Source of the DNA: Atherinomorus stipes
Lineage: Eukaryota > Chordata > Actinopteri > Atheriniformes > Atherinidae
DNA length: 64,000 nt
Assembly: GCA_023101725.1 (NCBI GenBank)
Contig: JALJCO010008621.1
Location: 1-64,000, forward strand
Direction of reading: 5' to 3'
Shown piece by piece: positions 46,081 through 58,400 of this stretch. Position 1 is the first letter of the stretch, and every line of letters starts with the position of its first letter. Position numbers and translations under genes: made by a program. Below the pieces are notes generated by a model. It was not told the origin of the DNA. It saw only the letters and a program-made list of their open reading frames with translations, and did no database searches.

Positions 46081-47570
46081 CACACAAATAGAGACTAATA
46101 GTTGAAGTGGATTTTATGGTGCGCAATTTCTGGGCATTGTCATGAAGGCACTTGGGAGAGAAAACTTGTTTTCAGTCATGTTTTAGTCCAAAGCAGATTA
46201 ATAAGGAAATCACTGGTGATAAATTATAAATGTAAGGAAAACTATGCTTTAATGGGAACAGGGGTGTCATCTCATTAGCTCTGACGAATGGCACTGCATC
46301 CCTGTTATGACACATGTCCCAAGAGAGCGCTCTCTGTAGTGATTGATTACTACTGCTATTTATTTATTAAATTTTTGTCACTAAATATCAAATCAGGGAC
46401 AATAGTAGCTAAATTCTGTATATATCTTAATGTTGACAACAATGTGAACTCATGTTACCATCTGACGCGCCTCTCAAAATGAACCACTTCTGAGTCTCCA
46501 CCCCGGCGTTTTGGTTCCGCTCATCTTGAGGTTAATGGCGGGTCACCGTCCCACCTTCTGTGCTGCCCAGTCCCTTGGCCTCGAGATTAGTTCTGCAGAT
46601 CCGGAGGGTTTCGTTTTGGGCACATACGGCACAGTAAGAACCGTGAAAGTGCTACCAGATGGACACATAAGCGCACCTTTCCGGGCTTTGACATTCACCA
46701 CAGCTTTCTTGCATGTCATAAATATTCAAGCCCAACACATGCGCCCCCCACTCAAGAATGCACGAATATGGTTAGCATTTTTGGACTCTGGATGGAGTGT
46801 GCATATGCTCTCACATCTCTGAATAGAAATGAATGATTTCCTAGTTGAGGAACGGCGTGCAGTGTGTCAGACGCTGCATAAATCAGCTCGCAGGCGAGCT
46901 CGAGAAGTGTTATCTCTGAATACATGCAATAATTAAAGTTGATGCTAAATCGTGTGGAATCGCCTGTGCCTATTTACTGTGGACTCCTCTGGGGACCGAC
47001 TCACTCTTTCCTCTCTTCGGTCACCACTTGCAGCTTCTAGCTGGGCAGATAAGTGCGCCACGCGTGTTTACCTTGGCGCACAGCCATGCGCATCAAATCT
47101 GGCAGTGTGGAAGAGGAGGAAAGTACTCTGATAAAGTGCAACATAATAACCCTTCGCGCCTGCAGGGCGTGAGGAGTCATACATGAGGTCTTGCAGGGAT
47201 GAGGCAGAGCGTGGGTCAGAGCCGTCAGCATCACATATCAATAGAGTAGGAGTGAGAATAGCAGAATAAAGTGGGGCAGAATTTTTCCCGTTTAAAATAA
47301 AAACATTATTTCTGGTGGTCCACTCTAACTTTTGCATTTAAGAGCCTTCCACCCAACCTGTTTCCTTCCTGATAAGGAGTCATACTTATTTGTGTTTCAA
47401 CCAATTCCTCCCCACCTTTTCACACATTGGGGGAAATACCAGGTGAAAGATCTCCATCTAGTGGCCATATGACGAACCTGCACGTGGTCTATAAACAGGA
47501 CTTGCAACCACAAAATGAGTCAACACAAATGCTGAAAAAGCTAATTTAAGAAAAACTGACAAAAATGACT
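46081..47570. other. plxnd1-tmcc1 intergenic region
   Basis: About 1.5 kb between the putative plxnd1 promoter and the putative tmcc1 poly(A) site. No coding exon is recognisable. Regulatory content for plxnd1 is likely by position but I cannot name sites. Confidence 0.5.
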
Positions 47571-47585
47571 TAGTTGGGAATGCAC

Positions 47586-47595
47586 TTTATTTATT
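47586..47595 (-). terminator. tmcc1: candidate tmcc1 distal poly(A) signal
   Basis: On the minus strand AATAAATAAA gives two overlapping canonical hexamers, followed within about 25 bases by the U/GU-rich CATTTTTGTCAGTTTTTC. It would set a 3'UTR of about 1.95 kb. A single AATAAA at 49365-49360 could produce a short form of about 0.2 kb. Confidence 0.45.
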
Positions 47596-48554
47596 CCACA
47601 TTAGAAAAGGACATCAGAAGGCACTGAATTGGTTTAGCACACAACCCTACATTATAGGTGTTACTGAGAAGACATGGAAGGTCGAAGGTCAGCTCACTTT
47701 CAACTTGCCTGCTGTACCCCTCACGGTGAAATGGAAATAGTTAAATAATAAATCTACTTCCATTTTATTGTTGGTTTTATCTTTAGACAAGGATGACAGT
47801 GATCCTGACCTGAGTTTTCTCACCCAAGGGCAACTGCCTCCAGTGACCAACCTTTGAAGCCTCTATCAAAGCTTTCTCAAGCTTCAGCTTGACCTATATG
47901 CTATCAAGCGCTGTGCTAAAGTGCAGCTGTACAGTTCAAATGATCAAGCTATCTGTTAGGAAATCAGCCTCTCAGCATGAAATGCAGGGTGGACTACTCA
48001 ATGTGCGAGGTCTAGAAGTGTCCTTGACTGGATTAAAAAAAAACGGAGGAGTGTATGAGTAAGGATGGGTGCCTAGCCAGCTGACTGGACCCAACAAAGC
48101 AGGATGCAGAAACACACAACTGAAGTCCTAGAATCGATCATTTTTCAGACTATGAATAATTATTTTCCCCTGCAAGCTACATTTCCCAACGAGATACATC
48201 CTTGACGTCCTAGCAAGACATTCATTAACATGTGAACAGAAGCTAGACCTGCTGAGCAACGTCTTCTGTTTGCCCTCTTGGTTTTGCTCAGACATCCCTG
48301 CTTTACCTAGGGTTTGGCACAGAGTGATTACACCTTCACATAGAAGAAAAAACATGTCAACCAAAGACATTATACGCAGGGAAAACGTGTTAGTCGAGTA
48401 TCACATACAGGCAGTGCGCATTTGCATGGCAGTGGAGACGACGTACACTACAGATATGAAGCAGCATCATTCCTGATCCAACTGAGATAGAGCTGGATGA
48501 GCACCAATGGTCTATTTTCCCTGACCTGATCACATCAAATATAGGGGTGGGAGT

Positions 48555-48596
<42 letters not shown>
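48555..48596 (+). repeat. 42-base poly(G) run
   Basis: Uninterrupted G on the plus strand, preceded by GGGGTGGGAGT. It would be poly(C) in a long tmcc1 3'UTR. Homopolymer length is unreliable in most assemblies. Confidence 0.95.
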
Positions 48597-48598
<2 letters not shown>

Positions 48599-49359
48599 AT
48601 TATCCTGGCAAATTGATTTTACTTGGACAACAGTGCTTAGTCTTGCTTTTAAAAGCAAAACAGGTTTGTATATCATTTTCTTAATAACAACATGCCGCAC
48701 TGCTTGCATGTTTCAAGTATGGCAGATCCTTAACATTAACCACGTTTCTGTTTAACCTGCTTTTTAAAATGGTGAGCAGCTTGACATACAGTAGTTTTCC
48801 TTTCACAAGTCATCATCAGTCATTCATTGTCGACATTTTTTTCTTGTTTTAATAAAAAGTAAATAATTAAAAGCAGGGGACCTTTGCCATTAGAAATGCT
48901 AAGGAAGCACAATGTCTGAAACACAAAATTCATGGTAAGTTCTTCAAAGTGTTCTTTCTGAACAAATTCATCACAGCAAGAAAGGAGCAACTCCCAACAA
49001 AGTTTTCAGCTATTGGTACAAATCTACCAATCACATGAAGGTAAGAGTTCTCTTCCTAAAGGCAATCAACCACATTCTCACATTTGCATGTCTCTATCAT
49101 AAGTTTCGACCTTTGGGGTGACTCGCCAGCCCAATTTCCTAACTAAACTCCCCTTAATGGTGAGTGAGAGGAGCATAATGCTACATGGTACTGAATAAAA
49201 TAACATTAAAAATAAAATATTATTAGAAATAACATTATAATTGATTAAATCCTAAAAGATAAAAACAGTACAATGCTGCATCCTGTGAAGGATAACAAAA
49301 CATCAATTCATTCAAAAATGTAAACAGTCTTTTCCTTCCTAAATGTGAGTGTTCTTAGT

Positions 49360-49365
49360 TTTATT
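49360..49365 (-). terminator. tmcc1: candidate tmcc1 proximal poly(A) signal
   Basis: AATAAA on the minus strand about 170 bases after the tmcc1 stop codon. Confidence 0.35.
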
Positions 49366-49532
49366 CCATTTCCTTGTCTTTATATTGATTCCAGGCTGTG
49401 TCTGAATGTGCTCTGCATGCATGGCCACACAGCCATCTTCATGTAATCACATTCTTCAAACCTCTTGTACGACTGCAACAACAGTCTTAACACCCGGCGT
49501 CACCAAAGCAACACGTGCTGCTGTCAATCTGG

Positions 49533-49847
49533 TCATCCTGGGGGCTGCAGAGCGCGATGTGTGTATCCCGAGAGCGCGTCCCAGTTTCTCCACAGAAAGG
49601 CCAGCAGAAGGACGAGAAGAAGGGTGGAGAGGGAGCGCGAGCGCGTCTTCATCAGGGGGACCACGCAGTTGGCCACAGTTGAGACAAAGACCAGAAGGAC
49701 GGCCATAAGGGCCAGCAACACATTGATAAGTTTTCCCAGGAGGGTCCGGGCTGTGGCATTTTCCAGCCCCTCCAACTGGACAACCTGCTGTTGTTGCTGC
49801 TGGAGCTCCATCTTAGAGATCCTCGTCTGACAAGCCTCCAATGCCTC
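49533..49847 (-). CDS. tmcc1: tmcc1 exon 5: polyglutamine stretch, two membrane segments, stop
   Basis: 104 codons plus TGA. Acceptor CCTCTACAG|GAGGCA. Encodes [15 protein letters not shown], six glutamines, [20 protein letters not shown], the first membrane segment [20 protein letters not shown], a short [10 protein letters not shown] loop and a second segment [19 protein letters not shown]. The hairpin-like pair anchors the protein in the ER membrane. Confidence 0.96.
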   Translation of the reverse strand, partial: EALEACQTRISKMELQQQQQQVVQLEGLENATARTLLGKLINVLLALMAVLLVFVSTVANCVVPLMKTRSRSLSTLLLVLLLAFLWRNWDALSGYTHRALQPPG

Positions 49848-52133
49848 CTGTAGAGGACAGCCAGAAAGTAAAAAGGTCAGCAAAGTCACCATCTTTGTTC
49901 ATACCAATGCTGATGAGAGCAATGTCCATAACATGCAACATGCACTTCAGCTGCTTCACTGTAGCGAACTGCACAATACTTATATGTGTATCTGTAATTG
50001 GTATTACAGATACTTCTTAGAAGAACTGAACAAAACATTAGAAACACCTCAGATCAGAAGCAAACTGTAGCCACATTAACAATCAGATCTAATTGGATAA
50101 TGCTCTTAATGGTCAATAAAAACGAAAAATTCTTGTGTCAAATTTAAAGTCAAAATAAACAAATTTAAATTAAATGAGAGAAATTATGATGTAGTAATTT
50201 TTACCCTTCCAAGATATTTTCTGTTACTTGAAAAGCATATTTGAGCAACCAACCATTGTGAGTTGCTAACACCCCCTGCTGCCAGTGGAAGGAAAGGCAG
50301 TCAGGGGCAACTTCTCTGCACACACAGACTGTGCCAGGGACAGTACAGGACAGGGGTAATGTGAGACGTTTACAAGGAAATGCTTATGTTTTGGACAAAC
50401 AGAAAAGCTGATGGACCGACAGAATTCCTTGGACTTATCTTCCTGTTTACACAGTCAACATGCACAATGAGATAATGCCTTGGACAACTGCAGGGCGTGT
50501 GCCCACCTCAGTTTAACTTGAGTCTGGCACAATGACGTCTAGTCTGACCAGCCCGCATTAGCTTACTAATGCTTAAGACAGGAAGCCACTGATATGGCCA
50601 CTTCCATTACTATAACAAAGGGAAGCTGTAGCTCTGGAGGTCTAGTGTGGAAATGGGAAGGGGATGAAATTTTACCGATAGGACATAAAAGGACGCTGTA
50701 AAAAGGAAAAGAAATGATTGAAAATCGGTTTGTTCTAAAAAAAAACCATTTAACAATTATCACCAGAATTAAGTATGCATTTTCAAGAGTCTTGAGAGGT
50801 CATAAAAGATTGCCACAATTACTGGTCATTCTATTTTAATTTATGGAGTAAAAAAATCAAACAGATCTTAGAAAATGAAAACAGGATTAAAAAGAAAAAA
50901 ACCTCACTGAATGCCAATTTAAGTAAAAAAAAAAAAAAAAAATTTTCAGCAGAAACACTGTGTACAGAACTATTCGATGATGATAACATTTTGTTGTAAG
51001 TTAAATAATTGCTGGTTACCAGTCGGATAAAACCACATGAAAATGATTGGTTTTATCCCGTAGTTATTTTACATTTTGCATAATGATAAAGAAGTGTTAC
51101 AGGTGACGTGCTTTTACTGAGTATTGTGCTTGTGTGCACACTGGTCTAAAAAACACACCTGAATGTCTCTTGCTCTCTCATAAGACTGGTAAGCAATCTT
51201 CTCCTCCATGCTGGCCAGCTCCTGTTTGAGGTTGAGGATCTCATTCTGGTGAAGTTCTGTCAGGTCGTTCAGCTGTTCCTCCAGACGTTCACACCTAAAC
51301 ACACACGTAAAGAAAACACATGTGAGAGCCAGTAGCATAATTAGCTTAGACAAAGAAACACAAGGAATTAGTAGAAACAGGCCCAGGAGACATCCGACCA
51401 CATGGCACATGAGTGGACTGATGACTCGCTCTGACAAGATTAGGATGTGCTTACTCATCTGCTGATCCAACTAACCAATCACACAGAGAGTCAGAAGTAT
51501 GAGACTGACCAATGGAGTGAGCTCAGCAGGAGGCGAGGGATCTATACTACAGTGTATTTTGGTTGGCAGTCAATTGGATGAAAGACAGATCAAGAAGAGA
51601 AATATGAGAGAGCACCTGTAAGTGGTTGTCTGCTCTGTTCCAACAAAAATGAACAGGTGGGTAATATCAACAACATACATTGATGGTAACACTCAAAAAT
51701 CCCTTTTCATCATGGTCTTAAAGTACACATAATTTTAATTAACATGAACAATATGAAACAATGCAAAAAAAACAGGAATTTTTAGAAGTTAGACTGGTTC
51801 ACCTCTTGCAAGTGATTTGAATTAATCTGTACAAAAATACATGCTAATAAATATTCTAGAGATGTAGATGTGCCATAATGTAAAAATGTTTTTTGTTTGT
51901 TTGTTTGTTTGTTTGTTATTTTATTTAGAAAAGCCCGTTTAATACCAGTTCTTTCATGGTATATATATATATATTTTAAAAACACTATCCCTATTTTTTT
52001 AAGGTTCAAACCAGGACATGTCAACATATTTGAACTTCAGGGAGATTTTGATTTGGAGAGCTTTTTCCTCTCTTCTTTTCTTCATTGTTTAAGATTTATT
52101 GTCACCAACCATAATAATGATAATAATAATAAT

Positions 52134-52199
<66 letters not shown>

Positions 52200-55191
52200 T
52201 TGCAAATCTTTTTAAGTACTCTTTAGTCACGGTAAGGAGAATAAGTTACTGTGGAGCTACTTGGCAACAAGAGTGATTTTTGGATGATGGTCCCCCTGTG
52301 GGTAGGTTAAAACAAGCATGTTTGTGATTCTTTCTTATTGCAAATTATTTTGGTCTTGAGGACAAACAGACTGCTCTGGACCAGGACATTTTAGGAAGAA
52401 AAATGTCCAATGTTTCTTCATCCCTCCTAATCTTTGTGCCCTCATGCCTGAACATTCTGGAGGGCTGTGAGAGTGTGTTTTAAGGAGTCTAAATGCAGGA
52501 CTGAGACAAGAGCTGATATACTGCTGATTCAATACCATAAGAACAACTGTGAATTGTACAAGTGGGTATGTTGCATTTGAGGAAGTCAAAGATTTAACAT
52601 TCTCACATTGTTTTTGATGCAGCACTTATAGGTAAAAAAAAACAAAAAAACAACAAAAATGACTCAAAATCTTGAAATACTGTACATGTTGGAATGCTAA
52701 TGTGTTTTGAGACTATGAAAGACACACTTCATGTAAGCTGTACGTGGTGATGTAAATGAACTGCAGGTCAAGGTCTAGTTTTTATCTAATATGGGCTGAG
52801 AACAAGAACAGGGCTGCCAGTGGTGACATGTCACCAGGTAGCACCACAGCTTGACTGATCACTGCGTTCAGACCGATGTTACTAAAAATAACATTCTTCC
52901 TGATTACACATGGCAAAATTTTAGGGGCTTTCCTTTTTCAGATTTTGTCATGCTCATGTAAAATGTCTCAGGAATGTTCTCCTGAGACATTCTCGTATGT
53001 TCTATGGTCTTTCTGTACCTGAAGCGCTCTTCCTGCAGTGCTTGCATAACTACTGTGTAGTCTCTCTGATAGTGGCTCTTCAGTCCTTCCAGGCTCTCCT
53101 CTAGCCTTGCCTGGCCCTCCCTCAACTCCTGTACCTCCTGTAGTAGCATGTCTAGGCTGGAACTCTGGCTTCTCTCCAATGTGTTGCCCTTGGAACTTGG
53201 GGGACCCCCCGGGGCCCCTGTGATGCTGTTGGCCCCCGCTGAACCAGATGTAGCACTAGAACAGTCATCTTCACTGCCATACTTGGGACTGGACTGGAGG
53301 TGGGGGCCAGCATTGCCAAGAGAACGCCCGCCAGCACCCGTAACACCTTCTTCCACTGCGGAGTCATCCAGAGAGTCTTTGAGCGAGGGGATGTTGTCAG
53401 CGCTGCCGAATTTGTTGCGAATAAGTGAAGCAATCTCCCGGGGTTTGGAGACGACTGCGCCAGCAGCAGAGTGGGTGGCTTGTGAGAAGCTGGAAAGGCC
53501 TCCCTTGACACTGTCCACAACGCCTTCACTGAAGCCTGTGACTTTGGCCCCAACATCCTTCAAGCCCTGTTGCATGTCCCGCAGAACATCCTTGGGTTGG
53601 CGTGGGATACCGTTGTGCTCCACTTCCCGCAGCTTCCGGTGGTAGTGCTCCAATTTCCTTTGCAGCTGCTGGATGGTCTGTGCCGACTTCTGATTCTTTT
53701 TTTCAAAAACCTGCCGGCAAGAGAACAGAATTTCATTAGTAAGTAAAATGCACATTACATTTTAATTATCCATTTAACGTCAGTTTATTTAACAAGCTCA
53801 GTCACGGCCTCAAGTGACACTAATTGTGACAAAATGTTACCAACCTCATTACAATTCTATAAACACACACATACACAGATGACAAGCTTCAACAGAGCAC
53901 AATAATTAGTGATAATAATAATCATAATAATGATACCTGCTTGATGCGTGTGCTTTGCTGTTTGTCGGCATTGTTGGCCAGTTTGAGGTACTCTGCCACA
54001 TTGTCATCCCTTGCTGTCTGCTCAATCTTAATTTGCTCAGTAAGCTTGAGGATTTTCTGTTGCAGCTGGGCGATGGCCTGCTTAGTGCGTTGAGGATCTG
54101 GGGTACCATCTTCACCCCCAGGGAAGGAACCGTCTGCCCCACATGAAACAGCCAGGGATGTTTGACCCAGCCCGCTCACCTCTAGCCGGTCAATCTGAAG
54201 CACACAGGTGAATAAGATGGTAGAGGAGAGGATAGGGGGGAAATGGGGAAAAAAAAGAGCTGTGAGCTGCATATTGCAAGTTCTTATGACTTTTGCTGAC
54301 AAGTTAAAAAAAAAAAAAAAGCTTCTCCTTTTCTGTAGCCTGCTGCGTGGCAGGGAAGCCAACAGAAAGGTCACTGTTGGTCACCTTCCCCTGAAGAGGA
54401 AGATCTAAGTTATTAGTTTGTCATTTGGTGTTTTACAATGAAAAGAAAAGTGGAGGAAATCATTTCCAGCACATCGAAACGAAACCCCAAATAGCCTACA
54501 TGTTAATCTATGGTTGCAATGATAACTTCTTCAGTCAGAGGGAGAAAACCACAAAGAGAGAATCAGCTTTAATTGTGCAATATAGGACAAGTCTGACAGG
54601 AGACTAGATTTTGGCTTACAACAGTTTTACATATAACTAACAATATTTGTCCGTTTACTTTCCCAGACACTGACCTGATTTTGCCAGTAGGCTAGAAAGC
54701 ATAAACTCAAAATTCCTGCATTTTACAGGAGTAACATAAACTCTACCTGAGACATTAGTCTAGCATCTTCACAGATGGCAGAGGTGATTTTCTTCAAGGG
54801 GCGACACGCAGAACTGCTGTTATGAAAATGCTCTCGTCACAGAAAAATACAGTTGAACTTGACAGTACTGTATAGGGCCTAAGTATTAGAACAAGATATT
54901 CCACCCAACCATCACCACTGCCTCACAATAACTGGTAAAAAAAAAAAAAAAAAAAAAAAGCACCGGAGGCTCACCTGCTGCGCGCGGTGGCATGACTCAC
55001 TGATGACTGACACTACAGTCTGCCGAAACTTTAACAACACATCCGGACAGGCTATATAACATGTATAATGCACAAAGCTACTGAAATGAACACAAATCAT
55101 GTTTTTTTTTATAAATAATTTTCGACTACACATGTTGAAAAAACCGGCTCACCTTTCCATTCTTCAAACGGAGAAACTGTTCCCAGTGCAT
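49533..55191 (-). CDS. tmcc1: transmembrane and coiled-coil domain protein 1, complete short form
   Basis: Five exons, all GT-AG and in phase, give 479 residues. Family members are ER membrane proteins; TMCC1 acts at ER-endosome contacts with coronin 1C in endosome fission (established for human). Order: N-terminal [13 protein letters not shown], a [11 protein letters not shown] segment, coiled coils (residues about 50-130), the family signature [20 protein letters not shown] and [14 protein letters not shown] (in exon 3), a Ser/Gly-rich linker, a second coiled coil with [18 protein letters not shown], then two C-terminal membrane segments (about 414-437 and 448-464). Long stretches are identical to human TMCC1 and distinct from TMCC2 and TMCC3. 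Human long isoforms carry an extra N-terminal region whose exons are not visible here. Confidence 0.95.
49848..51158 (-). other. tmcc1: tmcc1 intron 4
   Basis: 1311 bases, AT-rich, with a poly(A) run near 50925-50941. Nothing else recognisable. Confidence 0.6.
51159..51294 (-). CDS. tmcc1: tmcc1 exon 4: second coiled coil
   Basis: 136 nt, phase 2 in and phase 0 out. Acceptor GTGTGTTTAG|GTGTGA, donor CAG|GTGTGT. Encodes [20 protein letters not shown] and [19 protein letters not shown], essentially identical to human TMCC1. Confidence 0.96.
51893..51917. repeat. (TTTG)n microsatellite
   Basis: Five to six TTTG units on the plus strand. Confidence 0.9.
52124..52196. repeat. (TAA)n(TA)n compound microsatellite
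   Basis: ATAATAATAA units pass directly into about 55 bases of pure TA dinucleotide. Confidence 0.95.
53019..53710 (-). CDS. tmcc1: tmcc1 exon 3: coiled coil, conserved core and linker
   Basis: 692 nt, phase 0 in and phase 2 out. Acceptor TGCCGGCAG|GTTTTT, donor TTCAG|GTACAG. Encodes [100 protein letters not shown] and the [18 protein letters not shown] helix. The frame stays open for 38 codons beyond the donor (to 52904). Confidence 0.96.
53937..54194 (-). CDS. tmcc1: tmcc1 exon 2: first shared exon
   Basis: 86 codons, phase 0 to 0. Acceptor GTGCTTCAG|ATTGAC, donor CAG|GTATCA. Encodes [36 protein letters not shown], then [20 protein letters not shown] and [11 protein letters not shown], matching human TMCC1 almost residue for residue. 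Confidence 0.95.
54195..55152 (-). other. tmcc1: tmcc1 intron 1 (short form)
   Basis: 958 bases with poly(A) runs near 54306-54320 and 54936-54959. No exon recognised. Confidence 0.6.
55153..55191 (-). CDS. tmcc1: tmcc1 exon 1 (short form): [13 protein letters not shown]
   Basis: 39 nt, 13 codons, phase 0 out at AAG|GTGAGC. The start has A at -3. It is too short to be noticed as an open frame, but it sits just inside a GC-rich promoter and its phase fits exon 2. Alternative short first exons joining just before the I-x-RLEVS block are known in vertebrate TMCC1 (from memory). Confidence 0.7.
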
Positions 55192-55339
55192 TTTCCCGCA
55201 GAGATAGTGTTCCCTGAACTTTCATCTGTCCTGACAGTCCGGTTTAAGCTGAATTTAGTCAAAGCCCCCCGCAGCACCAACTCTCGGGCCCTTCTGACGC
55301 TGCAACTCACCCAGTTTGTTGTGAAAAGTTTCTAATGCA

Positions 55340-55460
55340 CCTGAGACTCTGGTAACCGGCGGCGCGCGAGGCTCCGCCCCTCACCCCTCCCTTCCCTCAG
55401 AGGAGAAGGATGACATCATCCCGTCAGCTGTAGGGCACGCAGCGGCCAATCATTCTCAAA
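55340..55460 (-). promoter_or_regulatory. tmcc1: tmcc1 GC-rich promoter
   Basis: A GC- and CpG-rich patch 150-270 bases upstream of the short-form start, containing GGCGGCGCGCG, a GC box (CCGCCCC, 55374-55380), a CRE/ATF-like TGACATCA (55411-55418) and a CCAAT box (55446-55450). Composition and motif order are typical of a TATA-less housekeeping-type promoter. The start site is inferred. Confidence 0.55.
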
Positions 55461-58400
55461 GGGCACAAATAGATCAGGGAAGGAATTTATTTTTCTGCTA
55501 GACTGTCATTAAGATAATAAACTAATAAATAGCAAAAAGGAATGAGCAAACAACAACAACAACAACCACCTTTCATATGGTATATTGCATATATCTGATC
55601 CAATTATAAATTAAATCCAACACTGTTACTGTTATACTGTTGTATATATATCAGCCCAACAAATAAAAGTACAGTGGTGCAGATTATCACTACCAAAATC
55701 AACTCAAAAGAAGTGAAGTGAAGTGATAAAGGAAATCAGGAATCTTTCTTAAAAGCAACCTTTTCTTTTTTAATATTTACATTTCCATTCTTATTATCAA
55801 AGGATCCCTACATGTTACAATCATGTACAATCATGAAAATAAAATAATCCTGAAACAAACTAATTACACAGCATGCAAATACCTTTAAATAACACTATAC
55901 AGACTGAGGTTATTTTAGAAACGCACCATGGAAAAATAGAATATATCATGAATATACCATAAATACCCTAGAAAATACCATGTTAGGTAATTTGGAGAAA
56001 TAGATAAACATCAGAGATAAGTAACTAAGGAGAACTAGTTCCTTTCAGCTGAGACCACAGGATTGACTGAAAGTCTCATCCAGTCTGTCTGCCTTTCTGC
56101 CAGGCAGAAAGGAAGAGTACTTTGAAGGCAAGAAAAACCAGTTGGATATCTTTATTTCATACACACACACACATACAGACACACTTACACATGCGCACAC
56201 ACATCCTGAGGCACATTCCTCCAAGTACTGAGCAAAACTACTGACAATTTGTTAATGCCCTTGGGTTATTTTGTTAAAAAATAAAGTGCCTTTTTGCTCT
56301 GCATTGAAAAAATACAAGGCAGCACTAAATGGAAGATAACATCACCATGAGTCAATTTACCCAACTAATGATGTGTACAGTAAGTCTAATCATTATTAAA
56401 GTCATTTTAACTGGCAGGCAAGACGATGAAATGAATCAGAGAACTAGAATACCCTGCGGGGCCAGAACAGAGACGACTAAGAGGTGACGCTTCAGAGCTG
56501 CACCTGGTCTGTTCTTGCTATAAACAAAATAGTATTAATAGCTTTATGAGGGCGAGCATGAATTAGGCTCCACTTTATCCCAAGTAGCACCACATGGAAT
56601 ACTGTAGATGTGAACTCTGTTCATTTGTGTCTGATCTTACAGATGACAGTTATCAGTATAATCCAAGACATGTCTTCTTCATAAAGATAAAAGAGGACAA
56701 AGGACAAGTCAGCTGGACTATGGGAACTGGAGGACACTAATGGAGCACAGATAATGGCTTTAGATATGATGATAAGTAGGCCTAGTACCTGCACACGCTG
56801 GCACTGAAAAAAAAAAACGCCCTTTCATTGATCGAAAAATTCACTGTCAGCAGAGGTATTCAATTATATAAACCACACAACCATAAACAGCTGGTTAGTG
56901 ACTATCACAGCTCTACAGAAAGTCAGATATTCTCTTTGACTAGTCAGTGCTTACAGTCACAATCTAACTTTTTATTAGCAAATGACAATGTTACAACTCA
57001 CAGCAAAACAATGCCCATCCCCCATATACACTCTTTATCTGCCTTATACTCTGAAGCACACGTAGAGTATAAGCTACCAAATAAACTGGAATTGTCTGAT
57101 CAGTTTCATCTGCAAGTGGACGAGTTCTTCTGTAACTAATCAAGCGTGTAATTAAAGATTACGAGCTGAAGGATTAAACTAATTCCTTGGGGTTAGCAAA
57201 TCCAAACATGTCAATGTGCAGAGTCACTGAAGCAAGAAGCGACAAGGACTGCAGCAGTCCTTATGTAGCCTAATGAGAGAAGACTATTGTGAGTAAGGGG
57301 GATTGTTGATCCCACTTTGATTAGAGTGCTTTATCAGTAAGAAGGGACAACAAAAGGTCCATGGTGAGTCCATCCCTGCCCAGAGGACTTATTTCTCATT
57401 CCACCTACAGTATGTACCTAAACTGATCTTCCTTCTGGTGGGCCCTGCTTATGTAACAGCCTCTGATCCAAGTAAAGCTGGTTATACCCATGAAAGGGCA
57501 ACTTGCTTACCTTGGATCTTCTGGAGGCCTGGAAGAATCCTGGCTAATCTTAAAACACTCAGACCTATGAAATATGCTTCACATAAACAGGAATTTAGAA
57601 AGTAATACCAAAGCCTTTAGATACGCATCACAAATAATTAGAAACATATAGCTAGAACATCTTGTACTGTCCCATCTCAGTCTGTCTCTCAATCACAAAC
57701 AACTAAAATATGCCCCAAATTCAGCTCTTTTCCATGTAGGTCACAAAGCAGGAAATGGGCTCATACTGTCATAAGACCCTTTCCCAAGTTTTTAGGATAT
57801 AATTAGAAAGGTTTCACTTCTCTTTTTTATTTCACCCCATGCCACCAGATCCCTTGCTTTCCTTCACTGTAGGTTGATTTAATATGTTTGTTGCTTTGAC
57901 AGATAAGATGAATTCAGGTTCAATTCCCGTCAAAATGTTCTGATGAAAAAGAGTGAAGGGACGCAGTCTTGTCACACACTCATGACATCTACACCCTTAC
58001 TAGGTCAGGGTGAGAGGAATTTAACAGCAAGTCCCACAGCTGACTGTAGCTTGTAGATAAAAAATGTGTTTTTTAAACAATTCATGTTTCAGAATGAAAC
58101 AAAATGATGTAAAAATTTGTTATGATTCAGAGTAATCTTATATAACAGTCTTAAATACAGTATTTAGCATAAACATAGACATGAATTCATAGCACTGATC
58201 GTGCTGTGATTGTTTTGGATAGAAACATTTAGGTGTAAAACACCCAAAGTATCTTAACCCATCTCTGTTCTCTGCAGTCAAGGGCAAAGATGTACCAGCT
58301 GTCGGTGTGAAGGCAAAGGGGCAGTACCTTGCAGGTTGCTATGCCTGGTTTTCCTGTAGAGAGGCTATGAGCTTCCTTTGAGATCAGTTTTTGTTGAAAG

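Larger units (their letters stand above)
51295..53018 (-). other. tmcc1: tmcc1 intron 3
   Basis: 1724 bases containing a (TTTG)n array near 51893-51917 and a (TAA)n(TA)n array at 52124-52196. No exon seen. Confidence 0.6.

Noticed and set aside
47461..47480. CTCF-like CCATCTAGTGGCC motif near 47453-47466
   Set aside because: It mismatches the central AG of the CTCF core, and similar wording is common in fish repeats.
53148..53645. 165-codon plus-strand frame opposite tmcc1 exon 3
   Set aside because: Antisense shadow of a confidently identified coding exon.
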